Origin: Triparma columacea
Taxonomy: Eukaryota; Sar; Bolidophyceae; Parmales; Triparmaceae
Direction of reading: 5' to 3'
Assembly: GCA_030267965.1 (NCBI GenBank)
Contig: BRYA01000755.1
Coordinates: 6,014-43,849 of the forward strand
DNA: 37,836 nucleotides
Shown here: positions 1 through 9,560 of the stretch, piece by piece
Numbering within the stretch: the first letter of the stretch is position 1
How the letters are laid out: each line of letters starts with the position of its first letter
Notes under the pieces: generated by a model
The model's database searches: none
The model's input: only the letters and a program-made list of their open reading frames with translations
What the model was told of the DNA's origin: nothing
Position numbers and translations under genes: made by a program

Positions 1-93
1 GACATTCCAAACAAGGCATACATGAGCAGATCAAAGTGAGGGGTGTGGGGGGGAGGTGAGGGGACAATAGGAACGTGTTTTAATCGAAACGGC

Positions 94-99
94 TTTATT
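94..99 (-). promoter_or_regulatory. Possible polyadenylation signal overlapping the ISCA2-like stop
   Basis: AATAAA on the minus strand, formed by TAAATAAA, overlaps the stop codon. It is a canonical eukaryotic hexamer, but it normally lies farther downstream, so the assignment is tentative. Confidence 0.3.
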
Positions 100-251
100 T
101 ACTCTGGCTTGTTCTCCGCGAAGTTCTTCACGGCGAAGGAAGAACCGCAACCACAGGCGTTGGCGGATTGTGGGTTGTCCTTGATGACGAACCGCGAGCC
201 TATCATCTCCGTCTCGAAGTGAACCGTGGAACCCCGGATGTACTTGAGTGA
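99..251 (-). pseudogene. ISCA2: Orphan 3' exon of an ISCA2-like A-type iron-sulfur assembly protein
   Basis: The 50 codons before the TAA stop resemble the C-terminal third of A-type Fe-S carrier proteins. A-type proteins act in mitochondria, with ISCA1 and IBA57, in maturing 4Fe-4S proteins. Seen: a segment starting SLKYIRGSTVHFE and ending with the invariant ACGCGSSF motif, whose two cysteines bind the cluster. The wording (SLKYIRGS..HFETEMIGSRF, DNPQS) is closer to ISCA2 than ISCA1. A consensus acceptor (TTCTGCAG) lies just upstream at 252-253, and the exon enters in phase 0. The upstream exon that should carry the third cysteine (GGCSG) was not found on this strand before the next gene at 1046. 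This is therefore a gene with an unseen distant 5' part, a duplicated fragment, or an assembly break. Family call is fairly sure; pseudogene status is inference. Confidence 0.72.
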
Positions 252-1045
252 CTGCAGAAAGGCTGCCTTGGGAGCCTTTTTCACCAAATCCAGTTTTCCC
301 TTGACCCTGACTTTTTTCAATTTTAAAACGAGAGAAGTTGCGTGTCGGCATGCGCCTAATAGAACTGATAGTATAATATACCCCCCCGTTGTATTTAAAA
401 TCTCGCGCGAGTCCGTAATTTTTTGCCTATTTAAAAGTGCTTTATTCTTCTCTCGTATATTTATGTTCAAATTTAATCACGCACACATTTCAGTGGAAAT
501 ATTAGATTGCCAAAAATGCTAATTACAAAATTATATTAACATTTTTGAGAAAAGCTTCGTATCAATTAAGACTATCACAATTGTTCAAACTTTGATTAAT
601 AAATATTTTAATGGAAATTCTAATAAAATAAAACTAAATATACAATTTTTATTATTTTATAATATACTTCATTTCAGAATTAGATATCATAGACTTATTT
701 GATTAATCAATATTGATTATAAAGTAAGTGAAATACATTAGACATTCTTTGAAATAAATAAATTTTTGTGCAAAATTGCATTTAATATCATCATTAACAG
801 AACTTGTTAAAGGAACTGGTGATACTCTCTCTGACATTCCCCCCGGCCATGAGATTCCAAGCTGCTCGTGGTGGGAGCAGGGCATGAAGTGAAATGGTAC
901 AGAAAGGAGAGAGGCATTAATGCTGTTGTGTGCGCTACAGAAGAGTGCCGAGAAAACCAGGCGGTGAAAAAACTCAGCGGAGAATCCATAACCTATGGAG
1001 AGTTCTAGTATCGTGTGCAACTAAGCTTCTATTATCCTCTGTTAT
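252..1045. other. Non-coding gap with an abrupt AT-rich island (about 330-800)
   Basis: No convincing coding sequence on either strand. From roughly 330 to 800 the sequence becomes strongly A+T-rich, with many ATTA/TAAT tracts, unlike the roughly balanced or C-rich DNA elsewhere in the window. It lies where the missing 5' exons of the ISCA2-like gene would be expected. Possible explanations are an AT-rich intron, an organellar or viral insertion, or an assembly join. No recognisable protein or RNA gene was seen in it. Confidence 0.5.
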
Positions 1046-4000
1046 TCATCCTCTTTGTCTGTTCCCCCCATTCTGCTTCGCCAGGGCCTGCTCGAAGTCG
1101 AAGGCCTTTTGTGCGGCAAAGAGTGTGTTCTCTAACCCCAGTAGGTTGTTCGCCGAGCCTGGTACCTTGGGCAAACATTTCTGAAGCTCTTTCCCCCCAG
1201 CACCTACGTCCGCCAACTGTTCTGCAATGAGTCTCTTGGCCTCTGAGAAGATGTCCTGGTAATCGGAATCCTGCCCTTCCTTGGTCGGGTCGATCTTGTA
1301 CTTGTATTCTTTCATTCCCCTTGATTTCCTTGGATCTCTTCTTCTTCCTCCTCCCCCCCCCAACCCCCCTCCACCTACACCTCCACCTCCACCCTTCGCC
1401 TCTCTGAAGCCCTGGGAGGATGAAGGTTTCTTGTTCCCACCTTTTCTCCTCCCTGGCCCACCCTTGTCAACCCCCTCCTCGCCTGACCCTCCCCCCCCCC
1501 TCCTCACGCTGCTTCTAGCGCTCACGCTCTGTCTCGTCTCTGACACCCTCCCGCTGTTGCTGCTTCTCCCCCTCCCTCCCACCTCCTTCACCGCCTTTTT
1601 CTTAACTGCCACATTCTTGCCGTCCTTGTTGTTCTCTGCATTGCTGCCCCCCCCACTGCTCCCTCCACTCGTGTTACTAATCCCGCTGGCCGTACTCGCC
1701 TCTTCCTCACCATCCTCGGCGGCAGGACCGCTCACACACTCTTTCAAGGCCTCCCTCTCGTTCTTTATTTGCTCGTCGCTCCTGCTACCGAGGGGGATGA
1801 GCCATGTGCTGCTGACGTCAGCCTCTAGAGACGGGAGGGGGCACCTGGCTGCAGCGCAGTTGTACCCTGGCACGAAAACTATGGGGGGCGCAACCTCTCC
1901 CTGTGTCAATTTGCTTCCCCTCCTTCCGGCCCCCCCTGCATCCCTTGCCCCACCAACCCCGCCCCTCAAATCAAAGTGCGGCCTCGCCTTCGGTCCCCCC
2001 CCCTTCCTCCCTCTGTTGGATCTCTCGGCAACCTTTGCGAGGCTATAATGATGACGATTGGTGAGAATTATGCACAAGAAGGACTACATATTAAAATATA
2101 CCAAATAACCCTATATACAAGTGCCGCCGCCCCAATAAAGTCGCTCCGCTCAGCTCCTCCACCTCCCACCTCACCTGTCAAAGACCTTTTCTGCGTCGTC
2201 ACCTTCAGCCAAAATGTGGGCGTTCTTGACGTAGGACTGCCTCCCATGTTGTAACCAGGCCATCATCATGCAGTTGTTAAACCTCGGGGACTGGAAGTAG
2301 TTGAGCAAGTCCACGTTTTCCTCGGACGGGAACAGCCTGGTAAAGTGTCCTTTCCTCGAGTACTCGTCCTCGGCGTCGAAGATAACTTCCCAGTCTTCAT
2401 CCGAAAGATCGTGGAGGTTGACGGTCCCCGGGTGGGTCGGATTGAGCCTCCACAAGTCTTGGTTGCTCCTCTTGCTCGTCGTCTTGCTCCTGTACGTCCC
2501 GGCCCTCCTCATCAACTTCTCCTTCAGATTATCGCTCTTTATGGCCTTTTCGTCGTATGGAACGTTGCCGATGAGGTGGAACACGTCTGCCATGAGCGTT
2601 CCTTTGATCTTTTGGTCGAGGGGGGAGGAGCCCATGAGGGACGGGCTAATGTTTACCTCAATCAGCCACGGCCTCAGGGCCTTGTCAAGAAAAACGTCGA
2701 AGCCGAAGAGCTCGTAACAGCACCCGGGCGACTTGAGGTGCCTGTGAACAAGGGGGGCGATCTCTCCTTCTGCCGCAATCAGGGTCTTCGTGATGAGCCT
2801 TTTGACCTCATTTTGACATTTCTTCACCGTACCCTTGCCCTCTGCTTGCATGAGGTACCTCCAGAGGGCCGTGAGGCTCCACTTACTTCCCTCCATATCA
2901 CTATTGTTATCGCTGGTCGGAGCGACAAAGTGCTTGCTCTTCTTGTTGACCGAGTAATTTGTTAGGTGAGCAAATCTGCGAGGGTTGGGCTGGTCAGATT
3001 ATTGTGTGAAGCGCGAGGTGTTCAATAGCCTTCCCCCCCCCATGTCCCCCCCCCATGTCTCAATTCGTTTGATGACAGCCCCCCACTTACCTCGAGTTTA
3101 ACTTCTTCATGCTGTAATTGTGCGTAGAGAACCTGCACAGTCCCTCCTGAAAGACATAGGCCCTCAGTGGGTCGAAGCTTGTCACCAGCACGTATATTCT
3201 AAGGTCGAATTTCTTCCCGTTGATGAGGTAAGGGTCCTTCAAGTACTCCTGAACGATGCAGGGCTTCTCGGTGGGGACCGTGTTCATGTTGTTCTTGTGA
3301 ATGAGCCTGATTCCCCTTCCGCACGCGCTCGCGCTTGGCTTGAGGATGTAAACTGGGTTGCGCTCCTGGCTGACGTTCCTCATGAAGCTGTCGTACTCTG
3401 TAGGGAGGATCCACCCCCCCGGCACGATGTCAAACGCATCCTGTGGTACATTAGGCATCTTCCCCGCGGCCCTTTTTGCCCTCCCGATGCACCTCATTAG
3501 CCTGTCCTTCCTCCCTATGCACCAGCTTCCGGGGAAGTGGTTGACCTTCTGAAACCTATTGAGATTCTCAAAGCCCTCCGTGGACAGGTGCTTTGACCAC
3601 GCGCAGTTCCACTGCACGCCGCTGATCTTCCTTCTGAATCCAGCCCTCGTGAATGCGTTCTTGATGCAGTTCCTCTCCCAGTTGCACTTGTAAAATATCT
3701 TCCTATTCCCCAGCTCTTCCACGTAAAAGTCAGCCCCTGCACCTTGCTCATCCCTAACTATGCCCAGATCCCTCAAAAGCTCCGGATAGTCGAAATATAT
3801 ACCAGGGACCCTGTGAGGGAACAGCGAGGGCACGCACCTAACCTCACCCCTAACTGGTTCTAGCGGGTCAAGGTCAGGCTCGTCCCCATCCTCACTTCCT
3901 CCTCCATCTTCAGTTGCGTTGTCGTCAACCCCCAGGCTTTTTATTGGAGACGGTACCCGAGGAGGAATCCCATGCCCGTCTTCAACCAGTTTCCTCTCTC

Positions 4001-4160
4001 TAATCAGGGTTAATGCACTCCCAGAGGCCACACTCCCAGAAACCTCCGGCGGTGTTTTTGAAACTATTTTGTTATCATCACTTACGCCACCTTCTTTTAT
4101 AGCCGCACCAGCCCCGGACTCAACCTGAGACCCCAGAGACTCGTTGCCCGTCTTCGTCAT
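1046..4160 (-). CDS. TTLL4-like tubulin polyglutamylase (tubulin-tyrosine-ligase family)
   Basis: Three exons: 3091-4160, 2175-2975, 1046-2042. Introns of 115 and 132 bp have GTAAGT/GTGAGG donors; both junctions split an AG|N codon and keep frame, giving 955 residues. TTLL enzymes use ATP to ligate glutamate to tubulin tails, mainly on axonemal and cytoplasmic microtubules. Seen: the N-terminal core signature WSKHLS..QKVNHFPGSWCIGRKDRL (about 188-221), ATP-grasp motifs PSASACGRGIRLIHK (about 275-289), QEYLKDPYLINGKKFDLRIYV (about 304-324), HLTNYSVNK (about 360-368) and the Mg-binding ELFGFDVFLD...IEVNISPSL (about 445-470). The order and wording match TTLL4/TTLL5-type glutamylases. The N-terminal 100 residues are disordered. 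The last exon (624-955) is a Gly/Ser/Lys/Arg-rich, basic, low-complexity tail, plausibly microtubule-binding, ending in a more ordered 70 residues. Substrate and chain initiation versus elongation cannot be read from the sequence. Confidence 0.9.
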
Positions 4161-4313
4161 GCTGTTAGAGAAATGTTCTCAACCCAAAATCTGTTAATCA
4201 TTTATTTGTTTATCCGAGCCACGCTGGACTCATTTTTGAGCATAAAATTCACGATTCTTGGGGAATTCTCGTTACTACCTGTGGAGGAGCCTTACGCTGG
4301 ACGACAGTGCGAG
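4161..4313. promoter_or_regulatory. Divergent promoter region between the TTLL and C2-FYVE genes
   Basis: 153 bp separate the TTLL start codon from the proposed first ATG of the C2-FYVE gene. The interval must hold both 5' untranslated regions and both promoters. I see no TATA-like box at a convincing position. Its role is inferred from the gene arrangement only. Confidence 0.4.
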
Positions 4314-6735
4314 ATGCTAAAGCCTTCTTATCCGAAGTGAGACCCACGACTTAATTCCCTCATCCTCTCATATCCTCGTGGTTATGCTGTTATGCTCACC
4401 TCCCCCCCCTCCCCTTCCCCCCAGGCCCCACACGCAGTCAGAGGAGTCGAACCCATCATTGTCCTCCCCGATGGCGGTGTCTTCGTCTCACTGGAATTCG
4501 ATCCGCAAGAAGAAGAAGAAGCCCTTCTTGCACTCGGTGTCAAGCATTTTCCAGGCCAAAAAGAAGATTGAGGCTGGCGTGACCAAGCTGCGCGTGAAAC
4601 CATATTCGGAAACCGTGTGGATGTCCCCCTCGGAGCTCCTGGCTGACGCACAGAAGCCGTCCAAATACTACGTGGACTATTCATCCTCCTGTCAGAAGAG
4701 GATGGGGACGCTGTCGGTTGAGGTGTTGGAGATGCGCGGCGTTCGCAAGTGCGACCTCATAAGCAGAAAGTCCGACCCTTATGTCGTATTTGTGTTTGAG
4801 GACAAGGCAATGAAGACGGACTATATCTCCAAGTGCTTAAGCCCAGTATTTCCGCACAAGTGCAAGCGTGCCGTGAAGTTTCCCATAACGACCCCTGCAG
4901 CCTCTCTGTACGTCGGGGCTTTCGACTATGACACCGATGTCACGCACACGAATATCGAGGACGACGATCCCCTCGGCAGGGTGGTGGTAAAACTATCTTG
5001 CCTTCGTCCCAACACTGAGTACGACGTTGTGTACCCGCTGCAGCACTCCGAGCTCAAGAGGCTCAATGGCGAGCGTGGGTTTATCAGATTGAGGATGAGG
5101 CTGAATTGGGAAGGTAACGACCGCAAGGTGCTCACCTCGTACCTGAAGCCTCAAGATTCCATGATTCTCACAACGAATGACAGGAAGTTGTGGGCCGCGT
5201 CTCTCTACTGCATTCATGGGAAGCATATCGGGGACGAGTACAACTGGAATGTGTTCATGAGTTACGTTAACGAGCTCAAAGGTATCGTCTTCTTGCTTCA
5301 GAAGCCCCTCTTAAAGTTCGTCATGGACATAGTGTTCTGGAGAAAGCCATTCAGGTCCTTGTTCTTGTGCCTCTCGTGGCAGTACCTCGTCCTGCACCCC
5401 ACCTATATACCCAGTTTTATCGTCTTCTCGATTCTCGCAACTGCTCACGATACTTACGTGACGAATTCCAGCAGGCGACCCAAGTTGCACAGGGTGACCC
5501 CCCTTTACGACATCTTCCTTTCATTAATAGGAGGTGGACTGTTCTGGAAGTTCCGCGGTATTGATGCCCCCACAGAGACAAAAGATCACCTCTACGTTGA
5601 CTTTGATGATCAGCTAGCCTCGCTTGATCCGCACAACCTAGACGACGGAAGAACCAAGACGCAAAGCTCCGACCTCGACGTGTCAGACATATTGGGCGGT
5701 GCGACAGAGGAAGGGGCGAGGACGGAAAAATCTAATTCTACGGAAAAGAAGAATACGCCAAGGAAAAGTGTTACAAAGACGTCGTCTTTGCTGAGCTTGA
5801 ATGTGCTCAACCCCATGAGCTTGGTCCTTGGACCTTTACAAATTGTGCTCAAGAACGTCTGCATGGGCGTCAGGACGGCCAACAATCTTTTCACATGGAA
5901 GGACCCCTTCGCTTCCTTTTGGACGACGTCAATTCTTTTCGTTTTATGGATCGTCGTTACAATCTTCCCCTACGCATTCTTCTTCTTTTGGCTGTTCAGG
6001 ATACTCGGTTTTGTCATCCTGGGCCCCCAGAATGCAATCATTTGGTGGCACTTACAAAAAAAGAAGCTCAAGGCGAGGGCAGAAAAGGCCAAGGACGAAG
6101 ACGAGAGGTTTAGAGTTCTCGAGATAGGTTGTAGCATTTGCAAGGCGCAGTTCGGCCTTTTCAACGGCAAACACCACTGCCGAAACTGCGGGGAAGCAGT
6201 TTGCGGGCCCTGCAGCCCGTACAAGATGAAGGTCGAGGTGTCAATGTTTGGATCCGAGAAGGGAACCCTGAATCCAACGAAGAAGAAACGTGTCTGCGCC
6301 TTGTGCTTTAGGGGGGAGAAGGTTTTTGACCACGAGAAGAGGAACAAAATGAAGCTTAAGGCCAGAGAGGCCGTCGACGACGACCCGAATCTAGTACTAG
6401 ACGGCTTTAAGGGGGCATGGAGCGGGGTCAAAAAAGTAGGCAAAGGAGTGGCAAGGGGCGGGGAGTTTGTCGGGACAGGTCTGGTTCAGGGAACAATGGC
6501 GGTCGGAGAAGGGGTCGTGGACGGGACAGCAATGGTTGGGAAAGGAACTGGAAAACTCCTCAAGAAAACTGGAAAGTCCTTGATCAACCTGGGGGACAAT
6601 CAGTACACCCTTGAGGTGCCTGTGGAGAGGAGCATGACTCATAAGTTTATTGATCGCCCTCGCGTGGATCAAAGCTCCGCCAAGAAGATTAGGGAAAACA
6701 AGAAGGACAAGACGAGGAAATCGAAGACTAATTGA
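4314..6735 (+). CDS. C2-domain, two-membrane-segment, FYVE zinc-finger protein
   Basis: Probable exons 4314-4336 and 4425-6735 (777 residues). The uninterrupted frame upstream of 4425 has no early ATG and translates a C-rich tract, so it is better read as an 88-bp intron (GTGAGA donor, CCCCCCAG acceptor). The 23-nt exon starting MLKPSYPK restores frame exactly. If that exon is wrong, ATG 4471 is the next likely start. Domains: basic N-terminus; C2 (about 102-237) with DLISRKSDPYV and DYDTD, supplying Asp residues that can bind calcium; a hydrophobic pair (about 312-347); a Ser/Lys-rich linker; a strong hydrophobic hairpin (about 504-543); and a FYVE finger (about 576-637) with CSIC, the KHHCRNCG core that binds PI3P, and KRVCALC, eight cysteines in all. 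The C-terminus is Gly/Lys-rich. The C2 plus membrane hairpin recalls MCTP and other ER-contact proteins; the FYVE suggests docking to endosomal PI3P. A tether role is inference. Confidence 0.85.
4337..4424 (+). other. Proposed intron 1 of the C2-FYVE gene
   Basis: GT at 4337 (GTGAGA) and AG at 4423-4424, preceded by a C/T run of about 25 nt. The 23-nt upstream exon plus this acceptor is in frame with the C2 coding sequence. Donor and acceptor resemble the other introns here, but the first exon is too short for coding signal to confirm it. Confidence 0.55.
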
Positions 6736-6807
6736 CAAAAGATAACATTTGCAGTTAGGGTTTAGTGAAAACTAAACGCTACCCATTTTTTTTACCACCA
6801 ATGCAGC

Positions 6808-7861
6808 CTAGTCCTCCTCCCGCTTATCCTCATCCCTACTCAGTGAGATCTCAACTGGCTTGCGGTGCTTGATGCTCTTGCCCAAGGTCATGTCGGGGTC
6901 TAGCCCTCCACCCACAAGCTTCCTTTCCGTAGTTCTCCTGCCAGCGTTTAGTCCAGGTAGACCCTCGTTGCCACCTCCATCCCCCCTCCCCCCCTCATTT
7001 ATCTCTTCCCCAGCAGCCTTGATGATCTCAGCGATGAGCCTCTTCTTCTCCTTCGCATCGAAGTCCTCGCTATTTTGAATGGCGAGGATTTCCCTCCTTG
7101 CGTCAAAGTTTAAGCCCTTTCCCACTCTTGACTTTATGCTCCTCCGCAGCATCTCAATCTCCCTCTTCAACTTGTCTTGCTCCTTCTGCCAGGCCTTCGC
7201 ACTCCTGTCCCCCTTTCCCTCGGCTAACAACTTCAACAACTCCCTCAACAATTCCCTGTCCTTCTCCAACGGTGGTGCCACAGCTCCCCCACGGGCAATT
7301 CCATCCGCACTCCGTTCGAGCAATTCCTTCGTGATGGAGTCCATGTGCAACTTCAGGGAGTTCAGCCTAGCCTCTTCGAAGAGCTCGTCAAACTCCTTCT
7401 CGCCCAAAGCAACCTCATCAAGAGACTCAGGGCGAGCCTCAACGTAAGCTAGAAGGAGATCGGAACTCATCGGGTCCTTCAACAGTGCATCCAATGCCTC
7501 ACTCTCTGCACCCCCCACTCTCGCAGAGCTGCCTGCCCCCCCCCCCTTACAATCCCCAATATCAAACATGTAGGTCTCGCAGTCAAAATCAAACCTAGTT
7601 TCAACACCGTCGTCGCACACTCCGTCGGACAGGAGTCTTCCAACGGTCCCTTTAAACTGGTCAACATCGTCAGGAACACACCTTCCAGAACAGTCCACCA
7701 TGGGGCACCTTTGGGTTCGAGGGTTATGTTACCGGCAGGGGTTAGTATTCTTGGCCTCTCTACCCCAACTTTGGGACTCCGTTCACTCACTTCTTCTGCC
7801 TCTCGTGTTGCGCCATTGCGCCCCCTGCAATCATCACTGAAACGACGAGAAGGGCCTTCAT
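6808..7861 (-). CDS. Secreted protein with an LNR (Lin-12/Notch repeat) module and helical C-terminus
   Basis: Exons 7791-7861 and 6808-7708, with an 82-bp intron (GTGAGT donor, AAAG acceptor, TACTAAC branch site). The frame closes to give 323 residues. Exon 1 encodes MKALLVVSVMIAGGAMAQ, a clear signal peptide; exon 2 opens CPMVDCSGRC. Residues 25-80 form an LNR-like calcium-binding fold: six cysteines ending in CETYMFDIGDC, with the DGVCDDG core. In Notch, LNRs hold a regulatory region closed; in algae and ciliates they occur in many secreted proteins. The remainder is charged and probably helical (about 90-260), with a Gly-rich patch and a Lys/Asp/Glu-rich end. There is no membrane anchor, so it is probably secreted or kept in the secretory pathway. 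The start codon is 69 bp from that of the divergent FAD oxidoreductase. Specific function unknown. Confidence 0.8.
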
Positions 7862-7930
7862 TTGGGCAAAGTTCTGAGCAGAGGTGGGAGGGTTTCGCAG
7901 GTCAGGTTGGGACAAAAAGTTCGGAAAAAG
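7862..7930. promoter_or_regulatory. Compact bidirectional promoter
   Basis: Only 69 bp lie between the start codons of the LNR gene (minus) and the FAD oxidoreductase (plus, ATG 7931). Both transcripts must start here or inside each other, so the 5' leaders are very short or overlap. No core motif is recognisable. Confidence 0.45.
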
Positions 7931-9522
7931 ATGCGCTCGCTTTGGTATACTGCTTCTTCGAGCAATATGTTCTCAAGGCGATTATATTTCTTGGCGTCGG
8001 CTCCACCGGCTCTCGCAATGATGGCGACGACCGCTTCGTTTATGGATAACGACGCTAGCACGCACTCTTCGCTGAGAAAGAGGTGGTCTTCATGCTTTCC
8101 TGTAAGCGGGTCCAAAATAACACACTGTGAAACTCCTGTTTCCGATGTTATAGTTGTAGGAGGCGGAATTGCTGGGACATCGCTCGCGATGTTTTTAACT
8201 GCTGGGCGTGAGGACTTCAAATTCCTTCCTGGTGAATATACCTGTTGCGTTGCCCCCAAGAAAGGGCTGAGGGTTACTTTGCTCGAGAAGCAAACGGTAG
8301 CCAGCGAGGCCACTGGCCTGTCGTGCGGGACACTATACACAGCAGGCCCCCCCAAGTCCACCCTCTCTCCGGCGGCGTCCAGTCTCCCAACCTTTAGATA
8401 CATTTCGTCCCTGTTATATCAGCACTTGCAGGCCTTGGAGGATATCGAGTACACAAAGTGCGGGTGCATCCAGTTAGCCACAACCCCTGAGGAGCTCAAG
8501 TTCGCCAAGAAGTCTTACGAGGGGGAGGTAGATATGGTGAGGAAGCCTGAGGCTGTCAAGTTCTGCAAGTCTCTCGAGGAGGTCAGGGACATCCTCCCCG
8601 AAGCCGGACCCTCTGTCCTCGGAGGGGTGTACACGCCCAACTCTGGGCAAGTGAATGCGGGCTTAGCCGCCCACAAGTGCGCCGAAATTGCTGAAGAGAG
8701 GGGAGCAATCGTTAGAGAAAATGTCACCGTCAAGAAAATTACCAAAAGCAATGGCGTTTACACGGTAGAATCGTCGAGGGGGGAGATTTTTAGGGCTAAG
8801 GCCATTGTAGTTGCAGCAGGGGCTTGGGCAAACGACGTCATTGGAAAAAATAAGGTGGACGTTTACAAAGTTAAGGGTGAGATGGGGTTGTTGGGGTGGA
8901 GGGGAGGATATATCATATTAGACTTGCCCAAGTACATCCACATTCATAAACGATACCTAACCCCCCCCCCCCCCCCCTTTAAAAAATTCAAGGACAAATG
9001 GCCACCAGCGGTATGGAAGCAAAGCAAGGCGAATTTTCAAAGATGCCTGTCGTGTATTGGTTTGAGAGCTACCACGCTTGGAGCACCAAACACACGTTTC
9101 CTCATCATATGACCCACGATGAGAATTTTGGCCGAGTTACTCGGCACGCGTATGGGAAGCGCTCGCCGAGCGGGAACTTGTTCTTCGGCGGGGACCGCTT
9201 CTTCCCTGACCACGATGCTGACTACGAGGTGAACAACAAGGCACTCGACGAGCTCTTCAAGAAGAAAATCTACCCCTCCCTTCCGTCGCTTTCCAAGTTC
9301 TTCTCGCACGACGAAGCCGGGAGCTGGGCTGGGATAATGCCGTTCTCGAAAGACGGATACGCTACCATAGACTGCCTAGACGGTGAAGGGCTATTTGTAG
9401 CCACGGGTTTTGGCGCAAGTGGAATCATGGATGCACCCGGCGCAATGTTTTTCCTTGCCGACTGGCTGCGTGGGAACGAGAAGCACCCTTACCTAAAGAA
9501 ATTTGAAAAGCGGCCGAGCTAA
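7931..9522 (+). CDS. FAD-dependent oxidoreductase, DAO/glycine-oxidase superfamily
   Basis: Exons 7931-8876 and 8993-9522, with a 116-bp intron (GTGAGA donor, TTCAAG acceptor, CCTAAC branch site, a run of about 17 C) that splits a Gly codon and keeps frame; 491 residues. The frame stays open upstream, but ATG 7931 is the first ATG. Family enzymes oxidise amines or amino acids (D-amino acids, glycine, sarcosine, dimethylglycine) with FAD. Seen: a Rossmann dinucleotide motif VIVVGGGIAG (about 73-82), acidic end of the second strand (VTLLEK), an ATGLSCGTLYTAG segment, IVVAAGAWAND typical of the FAD domain, and a C-terminal GLFVATGFGASGIMDAPG closing the FAD site. The Arg/Ser-rich N-terminal 60 residues look like an organelle transit peptide. 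Substrate cannot be assigned. The stop is 38 bp from the stop of the convergent giant gene. Confidence 0.87.
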
Positions 9523-9541
9523 CTTTCGAAATCGTCCCGTT

Positions 9542-9547
9542 TTTATT
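9542..9547 (-). promoter_or_regulatory. Possible polyadenylation signal of the giant gene
   Basis: AATAAA on the minus strand lies 13 nt past the giant gene's stop, inside the 38-bp space before the FAD gene's stop. The poly(A) site would then fall in or next to the neighbouring coding region. Confidence 0.4.
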
Positions 9548-9560
9548 TAACCCAAAAACA

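Noticed and set aside
252..470. Upstream extension of the ISCA2-like frame into AT-rich DNA
   Set aside because: The residues before SLKYIRG have no similarity to A-type proteins, and a clear TTCTGCAG acceptor marks the exon edge.
1281..2048. Pro/Leu-rich 255-residue plus-strand open frame
   Set aside because: It is the antisense shadow of the Gly/Arg-rich last exon of the TTLL gene; the reading is low-complexity and has no domain.
6750..6765. Telomere-like TTAGGG near 6755, and another in intron 7 (about 30190-30210)
   Set aside because: Single or paired units only, no array; the intron copy is better explained as a CTAAC-type branch site on the minus strand.
7862..7930. Start of the FAD oxidoreductase at 7862
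   Set aside because: That position is TTG, not ATG; the first in-frame ATG is 7931, which also gives a sensible transit peptide.
8969..8985. Run of about 17 C as a possible assembly artefact in a gene
   Set aside because: It lies inside an intron near the acceptor; similar C-rich tracts occur in most introns here. Its exact length may be uncertain, but the coding frame is unaffected.
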